Source: CAMAVH01 sp036500145 (GTDB lineage Bacteria > Pseudomonadota > Alphaproteobacteria > SMXQ01). Taken from it: a stretch of DNA of 11,147 nt. Each line of letters opens with the position of its first letter. The first letter of the stretch is position 1. Both the position numbers and the translations under genes were made by a program. Location: positions 1-11,147 of the forward strand of contig DASYCO010000016.1 in assembly GCA_036500145.1 (NCBI GenBank), in the 5' to 3' direction. Of this stretch, positions 5,339 to 11,147 are shown piece after piece. The notes below the pieces were generated by a model. That model searched no databases, was not told the DNA's origin, and saw only the letters and a list, made by a program, of their open reading frames with translations.

Positions 5339-7743
5339 AGTTCACGCTCGCCTGGCTCAAGGAACATCTGGAGACCGACCGCTCGCTCGACGATCTGTCG
5401 AACGGCCTGACTAGCCTCGGCATCGAAGTCGAAGGCATCGAGGATCGCGCCAAGGCCTTGGCGCCGTTCATCGTCGGCCATGTCGTCTCCGCCGAGCAGC
5501 ATCCCAACGCCGACCGCCTGCGCGTCTGCATGGTCGACACGGGCGCCGAAACCATTCAGGTCGTCTGCGGCGCGCCCAACGCGCGCAAGGACATCAAGGT
5601 CGTGCTGGCCCGCCCCGGCGCGGTGATCCCTGCGAGCGGCGTCGAGCTGAAGAAGGGCACGATCCGCAACGTCGAGAGCCAGGGCATGATGTGCTCGGCG
5701 CGCGAGCTCGGCCTCGGCGAAGACCATGACGGCATCATCGAGCTGCCGCTCGACACAAAAGTGGGCAGCCCAGCTGCCGCCGCCCTCGGCCTCGGCGATC
5801 CGGTGATCGACGTCTCCGTCACGCCCAACCGCGGCGACTGGCTCGGCGTGCGCGGCCTGGCGCGCGAGCTGGCGGCCGGCGGCTACGGCACGCTCAAGCC
5901 GCTGAAGGAAAGCAAGCTCGCCGCCGGGTTCAAGAGCCCGCTCGGCGTGACCCTCGACTTCGCGGGCGAGGCGGCGAACGCCTGTCCGCTGTTCGCGATC
6001 CGCGTCATCCGCGGCGTGAAGAACGGCCCGAGCCCGGCCTGGCTGCAGGATCGCCTGCGCGCCGTCGGCCTGCGCCCGATCTCGGCCCTGGTCGACGTCA
6101 CGAACCTCTTCGCGCTCGACCTCTGCCGTCCGCTGCATGTGTTCGACGCCGGCAAGCTCAAGGGCGACCTCGTGGTGCGCCTGTCGCGCGACGGCGAGAC
6201 GCTGGCGGCGCTCAACGGCAAGACCTACACGCTGGCCGACGGCATGACGGTGATCGCCGACGGCTCCGGCGTGCTCAGCCTCGGCGGCGTCATGGGCGGC
6301 GAATCGACCGGCTGCACCGAGGAGACGACGACCGTCGTCCTCGAATCGGCGCTGTTCGACCCGATCCGCACGGCCACCACCGGCCGCCAGCTCGCCATCG
6401 ATTCCGACGCGCGCTACCGCTTCGAGCGCTGGGTCGACCCGGCCAGCACCCTGCCGGGCCTGGACGCGGCGGCGCAGCTGATCGTCGAGCTCTGCGGCGG
6501 CGAGGCCAGCGAGCCGGTCGTCGCCGGCGCGGCGCCGGCGCCGAAGGCGGCCATCACGCTGCGCGCCGATCGCGTGCGCCAGCTCGGCGGCATCGACATC
6601 GCCGTGCATGACAGCCTGCGCATCCTCACGGCGCTCGGCTTCGGCGCCGAGCGCTCGACCGAAGGCCTGCGCTGCGTGCCGCCCTCCTGGCGCAACGACG
6701 TGCATCAGGAAGCCGACCTCGTCGAGGACGTGCTGCGCGTCAACGGCTACGACAAGATCACGCCGGTGCCTTTCACGCTCGACGGCGCGCTGCCGCAGCC
6801 GGTGCTGAGCGCCACCCAGCGCCGCAGCCGCGACGCCAAGCGGGCGCTCGCCGCGCGCGGCCTCATGGAGGCGGTGACCTTCTCCTTCGCCGACGAGCCG
6901 CATACGGCGCTGTTCGCGGCCCAGCCGGAAAGCCTGCGCCTCGCCAACCCGATCAGCGCCGACCTGTCGGTCATGCGGCCGTCGCCGCTGGTCAACCTGC
7001 TGGCGGGCGCGGCGCGCAACGTGGCGCGCGGCTTCGCCGACCATGGCCTGTTCGAGGTCGGTCCGGCCTACCGCGACGACACGGCAGCCGGGCAGATGCT
7101 CGTCGCCTCCGGCCTGCGCGTCGGCGACAGCGGCCCGCGCCATTGGCTCGCCAAGCCGCGTGGCGCCGACGCCTTCGACGCCAAGGCCGACGCCATGGCG
7201 GCGCTGGCGGCTGCCGGCGCCCCGGTCGGCTCGCTGCAGATCACGGCGGACGCGCCGGCCTGGTTCCATCCGGGCCGCTCCGGCACGCTGCGCCTCGGCC
7301 CCAAGACGGCGCTCGCCCATTTCGGCGAGCTGCATCCGAGCGTCGCGCGCGCCTATGACCTCAAGGGCCCCGTGGTCGTGTTCGAGGTCTACCTGAACCT
7401 GATCCCCGAGGCGAAAGCGAAGAATGCGGGCCGCGCCCGTCCGGCCTTCGCGCCGTCGCCCTTCCAGGCGGTCGAGCGCGACTTCGCCTTCCTGCTCGAT
7501 GCCTCCGTCAGCGCCGAGACCCTGCTGCGCGCCGCGCGCGGCGCCGACAAGGCGCTGATCGAGGATGTCAGCCTGTTCGACGTCTATGAGGGCAAGGGCG
7601 TCGAGCCGGGCAAGAAGTCGGTCGCGATCTGCGTGCGCCTGCAGCCGCAGACGGCGACCCTGACCGAGCCGGAGATCGAGGCCGTAAGCCAGAAGGTCGT
7701 CGCCGCCGTCGCCAAGGCGACAGGCGGCAGCCTGCGGAGTTAA
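5335..7743 (+). CDS. pheT: Phenylalanyl-tRNA synthetase beta subunit
   Basis: PheT is the structural, tRNA-binding and editing partner of PheS. The 802-residue product matches the roughly 795 of E. coli. Domains in order: an N-terminal strand region (MKFTLAWLKEHL), an EMAP-II-like tRNA-binding domain (about 39-150, HPNADRLRVCMVDTG), B3/B4 editing domains (about 210-390, RPISALVDVTNLFALDL at 247-263), a B5 domain (about 405-475) with acidic residues in HQEADLVEDVLRVNGYDKI (457-475), a catalytic-like core (about 490-690), and a C-terminal anticodon-binding FDX-ACB domain from about 709 (SPFQAVERDFAFLLD). The start ATG at 5335 overlaps the pheS stop as ATGA. GGAGG (5321-5325) lies nine bases upstream, inside pheS, so the two are translationally coupled. 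Position 366 is tryptophan in RFERWVDP, where many homologues have RFERGVDP. The 3' end is part of a threefold repeat. Confidence 0.98.
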   Translation: MKFTLAWLKEHLETDRSLDDLSNGLTSLGIEVEGIEDRAKALAPFIVGHVVSAEQHPNADRLRVCMVDTGAETIQVVCGAPNARKDIKVVLARPGAVIPASGVELKKGTIRNVESQGMMCSARELGLGEDHDGIIELPLDTKVGSPAAAALGLGDPVIDVSVTPNRGDWLGVRGLARELAAGGYGTLKPLKESKLAAGFKSPLGVTLDFAGEAANACPLFAIRVIRGVKNGPSPAWLQDRLRAVGLRPISALVDVTNLFALDLCRPLHVFDAGKLKGDLVVRLSRDGETLAALNGKTYTLADGMTVIADGSGVLSLGGVMGGESTGCTEETTTVVLESALFDPIRTATTGRQLAIDSDARYRFERWVDPASTLPGLDAAAQLIVELCGGEASEPVVAGAAPAPKAAITLRADRVRQLGGIDIAVHDSLRILTALGFGAERSTEGLRCVPPSWRNDVHQEADLVEDVLRVNGYDKITPVPFTLDGALPQPVLSATQRRSRDAKRALAARGLMEAVTFSFADEPHTALFAAQPESLRLANPISADLSVMRPSPLVNLLAGAARNVARGFADHGLFEVGPAYRDDTAAGQMLVASGLRVGDSGPRHWLAKPRGADAFDAKADAMAALAAAGAPVGSLQITADAPAWFHPGRSGTLRLGPKTALAHFGELHPSVARAYDLKGPVVVFEVYLNLIPEAKAKNAGRARPAFAPSPFQAVERDFAFLLDASVSAETLLRAARGADKALIEDVSLFDVYEGKGVEPGKKSVAICVRLQPQTATLTEPEIEAVSQKVVAAVAKATGGSLRS

Positions 7744-7791
7744 ACGCTCGGCAGCTTGCGCCGCTAAGCGCTCGACAGACTGCGGAAATAA
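7720..7791 (+). repeat. Three in-frame 24-bp units spanning the pheT stop codon
   Basis: Three consecutive 24-base units (7720-7743, 7744-7767, 7768-7791) each end in TAA and agree pairwise at 16-17 of 24 positions by hand count. In the pheT frame they read TGGSLRS-stop, TLGSLRR-stop and ALDRLRK-stop. The first unit is the real pheT C-terminus. The other two lie beyond the stop and look like diverged tandem copies. They also supply two back-up in-frame stops before the terminator at 7790. Confidence 0.75.
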
Positions 7792-7822
7792 AAAAAGGCC
7801 CGGGAAACTCCCGGGCCTTTTT
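7790..7822. terminator. Bidirectional terminator between pheT and the RND gene
   Basis: GGCCCGGGA (7797-7805) pairs perfectly with TCCCGGGCC (7809-7817) around AAC. It is flanked by seven A on the left (7790-7796) and five T on the right (7818-7822). It therefore works as an intrinsic terminator on both strands. It lies 53 bases after the pheT stop and 26 bases after the convergent RND stop. Confidence 0.95.
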
Positions 7823-7843
7823 GCTTGGGGTGTGGCCTCTGCG

Positions 7844-10800
7844 TCAGGTTACTTCGGCGATCTGCGCGTCGCGTTCGGCGCTGCGTTCCGGCCGGTGGTC
7901 CTTGGCGAGCAGCGTGTAGACCGTCGGCAGCACGAACAGCGTGAAGAGCGTGCCGATCGACATGCCTGACACGATGACGACGCCGATGCTGAAGCGGCTG
8001 GCGGCGCCCGCGCCGCTGGCGATCAGCAGCGGCACCAGGCCCATGACCATGGCGGCCGTCGTCATCAGGATGGGGCGCAGTCGCACGGCGGCGGCATGCT
8101 CGATGGCGTCGCGCTTGCTCATGCCTTCCTTGTTCTGCATCTGGTTGGCGAACTCCGTCATCAAGATGCCGTGCTTGCTGATCAGGCCGATCAGCGTCAC
8201 CAGGCCCACCTGCGTGTAGATGTTCAGGGTCTGCAGGCCGATGAACAGCGGGATCATGGCGCCGCAGATCGACAGCGGCACGCTGACCAGGATGACCAGC
8301 GGGTCGCGCAGGCTCTCGAACTGGCCGGCCAGCACGAGATAGATGACGATGATCGAGAACAGCATCGTCAGGGCGAGCTGGTTGCCTTCCTTCACGTACT
8401 GGCGCGATTCCGACAGGAAGTCGGTGCGGTAGTCGCTCGGCAGGATCTCCGCCGCCAGCTGCTGGAGCAGGGTGACGGCCTGGCCCATGGCGACGCCCGG
8501 CATCGGCACCGCCGAGAAGGTGGCGGCGTTGAGCTGGTTGTAGTGGTTGAGGGCGTTGGGCTCGATGCCGTCCTCGACGCGCACCACGGTCGAGAGCGGC
8601 ACGGAGGTGCCGCTGCCGGTGCGGACGTAGTACTGCGTCAGCTTGTCGCCGGTCAGGCGGAAGTCGCGCGGCACCTGCGGGATCACCTCGTAGGAGCGGC
8701 CCGAGAAGTTGAAGCGGTTGACGTAGTTGCCGCCCACCATCAGGGCCAGGGTCTCGCCGATGTCCTGCATCGAGATGCCGAGGTCGTTGGCCTTCAGGCG
8801 GTCGATCTTGATGCGCGCGACCGGCGTGTTGTACTCGAGGTCGCTGTCGGTGACGATGAACATGCCGCTCGCCTGGGCGCGCTGCTTGATCTGCGTCATG
8901 TACTTGTAGATGTCCTCGAACTTGCCCGGCGAGCTGATGACCATCTGCACGGGCAAGCCGCCGGTCGAGCCGGGCAGGGCCGGCAGGTTGAAGGCGAAGA
9001 CGTTCATGCCGGTGATCTGGCTCAGCTTCGCCTGGATGCGCGGGATCAGGTCCATGACCGTGCCCTTGCGCTCGCCCCAGGGCTTCAGGATCATGCCCGA
9101 CATGTTCTGGTTGAGCGCGGGGCCGGTGCCGGCGAAGCCGCTGATGACGAAGGTCAGGTCCGTCTCCGGCTGCTGCATGTAGAGGTCGTTCAGCTGCTTG
9201 GAGTAGGTCTCCGTGTAGTCCAGGTTGGCGTACTGCGGCGCCTTGCCGATGGCGAAGAAGGCGCCCTGGTCTTCCGCCGGGGCCAGCTCGGCCTTGGTGT
9301 GCGTGTAGAGGAAGCCGAGCAGCACGAAGATGGCGACGGCGAACATGATGACGACCGGCCGGTAGTCCAGCGTGCGCGCCAGCTTGCGGCCGTACCAGGC
9401 GGTGACGCTGGAGAAGAAGGCGTCGACCTTCTTCGGGAACCAGCCCTGCGACATCTCGTGGTTGAGCAGCATCGAGCACATCATCGGCGAGAGCGTGATG
9501 GCGACGATGCCGGAGATGATGACGGCGCCCGCCAGGGTGAAGGCGAACTCCTTGAACAGCACGCCGGTGATGCCGCCGAGGAAGCCGATGGGCGCGTAGA
9601 CGGCGGCCAGGGTGATGGTCATGGCGATGACGGGGCCGACGATCTCGCGCGCGCCGATGATCGACGCCTGGACAGGCGTCTTTCCCTCCTCGATGTGTCG
9701 GTAGATGTTCTCCACCACGACGATGGCGTCGTCGACCACGAGGCCGATGGCGAGCACCATGGCGAGCAGGGTCAGCAGGTTGATGCTGAATCCGAGCGCC
9801 AGCATGATGATGCCGGCGCCGATCAGCGACAGCGGGATCGTGACGACCGGGATCAGCACCGAGCGGATGGTGCCGAGGAACAGGAAGATGACGACGATGA
9901 CGATGAGGATGGCTTCGGCGAGCGTCTTGATCACTTCGTCGATCGACGACGAGATGAACTGCGACGAGTCGTAGGCGACGCGGGCGTCCACCGTCGGCGG
10001 CAGGCCGCGCTGGATGTCCGGCAGCAGGGCGCGCACGCCCTTGACGATGTTGAGCGGGTTGCCGAGCGGGGTCGCCTGCACGCCGATGAACACGGCGTTC
10101 TGGCCGCTCATCATCACCGACTGGTCGAACTGCTGGGCGTCGAGGTCGACGGTGCCGAGGTCGCTGATGCGGACCAGCGCGCCGTCCTTCGCCTTGACGA
10201 CCATCTGGCGGAACTCGTCGATGGAGGTCAGGCCGGTGTCCGCCGTCACGTTGGTGATGGTGAACAGGCCCTGCGCCTGGCCGGGAGCGGCCTGGTAGTT
10301 GTTGGCGCGGATGGCGTTGGCGACGTCGGCGGCGGTCACGTCGAAGGCCTGCATCTTGCTCGGCTCGAGCCACAGGCGCATGGCGAACTGCTGGCCGCCG
10401 AAGATGTCGGCGGAGGCGACGCCCTCGACCGTGGTGAGCAGCGGCTGCACGACGCGGCTCAGGTAGTCGTAGATCGCCGCGCCGTTCAGCGTCGAGCTGG
10501 AGAAGCCGAGGTACATCACGGCGAAGGTCTGCCCGGTCGACTTCAGGATGACCGGGTCGTTCGATTCGGCGGGGATCAGGTACTTGACCTGCTGCACCTT
10601 GGCCATGACGTCGGTCATGGCCTTGTTCGGGTCGACGTTGAGCTGGATGTAGGCGGAGACGGTGCTGCGGCCCTGGGTGGAGGAGGACGTCAGGTAGTCG
10701 ATGCCTTCGGCCGAGGCGACGGCCTGCTCGATCGGCTGCGTGATAAATCCCTGCATCAGATCCGGCGAAGCGCCGGGATACGACGTCGTCACCGTAATCA

Positions 10801-10930
10801 CGGTATTCGACAGCTTGGGATACTGGCGAATACCAAGGCTGGTCACGGCCTTGAATCCGATCAGCAGAATCAGCAGACTGACGACAACCGACAGCACCGG
10901 CCGCTTGATGAAAATATCAGTGAAAGCCAT
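7844..10930 (-). CDS. RND multidrug efflux pump inner-membrane protein, HAE-1 family, MexK-like
   Basis: This trimeric inner-membrane proton antiporter exports drugs or other amphiphiles through a membrane fusion protein and an outer-membrane channel. From the ATG at 10928-10930 the product is 1028 residues, normal for the family. It starts MAFTDIFIKRPVLSVVVSLL (first membrane helix), has two large periplasmic loops (about 35-330 and 550-850) and about twelve membrane helices. Proton-relay residues are present: D400 and D401 in LAIGLVVDDAIVVVENI, K919 in GLISKHGIL, and the RLRPILMT arginines (950, 952). The wording resembles MexK of Pseudomonas from memory; substrates are unknown. GGAG lies nine bases upstream of this start. 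A longer reading to 11047 would overlap the preceding gene and is rejected. The first 66 codons use many more A/T-ending codons than the rest. Confidence 0.93.
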   Translation of the reverse strand: MAFTDIFIKRPVLSVVVSLLILLIGFKAVTSLGIRQYPKLSNTVITVTTSYPGASPDLMQGFITQPIEQAVASAEGIDYLTSSSTQGRSTVSAYIQLNVDPNKAMTDVMAKVQQVKYLIPAESNDPVILKSTGQTFAVMYLGFSSSTLNGAAIYDYLSRVVQPLLTTVEGVASADIFGGQQFAMRLWLEPSKMQAFDVTAADVANAIRANNYQAAPGQAQGLFTITNVTADTGLTSIDEFRQMVVKAKDGALVRISDLGTVDLDAQQFDQSVMMSGQNAVFIGVQATPLGNPLNIVKGVRALLPDIQRGLPPTVDARVAYDSSQFISSSIDEVIKTLAEAILIVIVVIFLFLGTIRSVLIPVVTIPLSLIGAGIIMLALGFSINLLTLLAMVLAIGLVVDDAIVVVENIYRHIEEGKTPVQASIIGAREIVGPVIAMTITLAAVYAPIGFLGGITGVLFKEFAFTLAGAVIISGIVAITLSPMMCSMLLNHEMSQGWFPKKVDAFFSSVTAWYGRKLARTLDYRPVVIMFAVAIFVLLGFLYTHTKAELAPAEDQGAFFAIGKAPQYANLDYTETYSKQLNDLYMQQPETDLTFVISGFAGTGPALNQNMSGMILKPWGERKGTVMDLIPRIQAKLSQITGMNVFAFNLPALPGSTGGLPVQMVISSPGKFEDIYKYMTQIKQRAQASGMFIVTDSDLEYNTPVARIKIDRLKANDLGISMQDIGETLALMVGGNYVNRFNFSGRSYEVIPQVPRDFRLTGDKLTQYYVRTGSGTSVPLSTVVRVEDGIEPNALNHYNQLNAATFSAVPMPGVAMGQAVTLLQQLAAEILPSDYRTDFLSESRQYVKEGNQLALTMLFSIIVIYLVLAGQFESLRDPLVILVSVPLSICGAMIPLFIGLQTLNIYTQVGLVTLIGLISKHGILMTEFANQMQNKEGMSKRDAIEHAAAVRLRPILMTTAAMVMGLVPLLIASGAGAASRFSIGVVIVSGMSIGTLFTLFVLPTVYTLLAKDHRPERSAERDAQIAEVT

Positions 10931-10952
10931 CTGGCTACACTCCGGTACGGGT

Positions 10953-11147
10953 TCAGTTGCGCGGCGGCTGAGCAGGAATTTGCGGCGGCGGATCGTCCGA
11001 AATCGCAACAGCCGAGCCCGACTGGAGCTTGAGCTGCCCCACGGCAATCACACGATCACCCGGCTTCACGCCGGTAGTAATCACCACGCGGCCCTTAATA
11101 CGATCACCTGTCTTCACGAAGGTTCGATCAGCCGTCAGATTGGTTTT
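10953..11147 (-). CDS. RND efflux membrane fusion protein, C-terminal 64 residues (5' end outside window)
   Basis: The reverse-strand frame is open from the window edge to a TGA (complement of 10953-10955). The 64 residues include RVVITTGVKPGDRVIAVGQLKLQSGSAV split over the usual barrel and membrane-proximal strands, followed by a proline-rich tail, DDPPPQIPAQPPRN. The 'T-G-[VL]-K-x-G-D-x-V-I-x-x-G-x-x-K-L-x-x-G' pattern is typical of the C-terminal part of AcrA/MexJ-type membrane fusion proteins, which link the RND pump to the outer-membrane channel. The gap to the RND start is only 22 bases and holds that gene's ribosome-binding site, so the two form an operon. Of its 64 codons, 24 end in A or T, unlike most of this window. 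Confidence 0.85.
   Translation of the reverse strand, partial: KTNLTADRTFVKTGDRIKGRVVITTGVKPGDRVIAVGQLKLQSGSAVAISDDPPPQIPAQPPRN

Noticed and set aside
7764..10373. 869-codon - strand frame overlapping the RND gene in another phase
   Set aside because: It is an Arg/Pro/His/Gln-rich shadow with no recognisable domain. The overlapping frame is an unambiguous RND transporter.
8096..11032. 978-codon open frame on the + strand opposite the RND gene
   Set aside because: Its translation is low-complexity (very rich in H, D, V, R, E, G) and has no family features. It mirrors a conserved RND protein whose codons nearly all end in C or G, which leaves antisense frames open by chance.
10931..11047. N-terminal extension of the RND protein to 1067 residues
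   Set aside because: It would read through the stop region of the membrane fusion gene in another frame with Arg/Ser-rich, non-homologous sequence. MAFTDIFIKRPV at 10930 is the family N-terminus and has GGAG nine bases upstream.
1..11147. Defence island, prophage, integron or other novel multi-gene system
   Set aside because: Almost all of the sequence is accounted for by housekeeping translation genes and a standard efflux operon. There are no integrase, transposase, toxin-antitoxin or CRISPR-like features and no cluster of unknown genes.

Overview
The window looks like ordinary chromosome from a high-GC alphaproteobacterium. Three things suggest this: strongly C/G-ending codons in nearly every gene, alphaproteobacterial-style sequences for threonyl-tRNA synthetase (ThrRS), IF-3 and L20, and a TTGACA-N16-TAGAGT promoter in front of thrS. 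The order (Hyphomicrobiales, Rhodospirillales or another) cannot be settled from this sequence. I found no tRNA or rRNA genes, insertion sequences, CRISPR arrays, phage genes or defence genes.

Layout, left to right. Positions 1-141 hold the 3' end of a membrane protein, most likely an ABC-2 type permease. A short spacer and a small single-pass membrane protein of unknown function (261-482) follow. Positions 588-7743 are a translation-apparatus cluster on the + strand: thrS (threonyl-tRNA synthetase), infC (IF-3), rpmI (L35), rplT (L20), pheS and pheT (phenylalanyl-tRNA synthetase alpha and beta). This is the same order as in Escherichia coli. The cluster appears to be cut into several transcription units: a promoter before thrS, a weak candidate before infC, a good candidate inside a structured leader before rpmI, and a strong intrinsic terminator or attenuator between rplT and pheS. 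A bidirectional terminator at 7790-7822 separates pheT from a convergent efflux operon on the - strand. That operon has a membrane fusion protein (partial, running off the right edge) followed by an RND pump of the HAE-1/MexK type.

Most useful points for an annotator. (1) infC starts at a non-canonical ATA codon at 2709. An in-frame TGA lies just upstream, there is no ATG/GTG/TTG before codon 36, and an AGGAG is well placed, so automatic calls starting at 2814 lose 35 conserved residues. (2) The last seven codons of pheT plus its stop are present as three in-frame 24-bp units (7720-7791). (3) The rpmI leader contains overlapping, mutually exclusive hairpins with a promoter -10 box buried in one arm, a candidate autoregulatory site. 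(4) Codon usage changes abruptly within the RND gene near 10,740, which looks like a recombination junction.

No clearly new multi-gene system is visible. The novelty here lies in control elements and small-scale sequence history.
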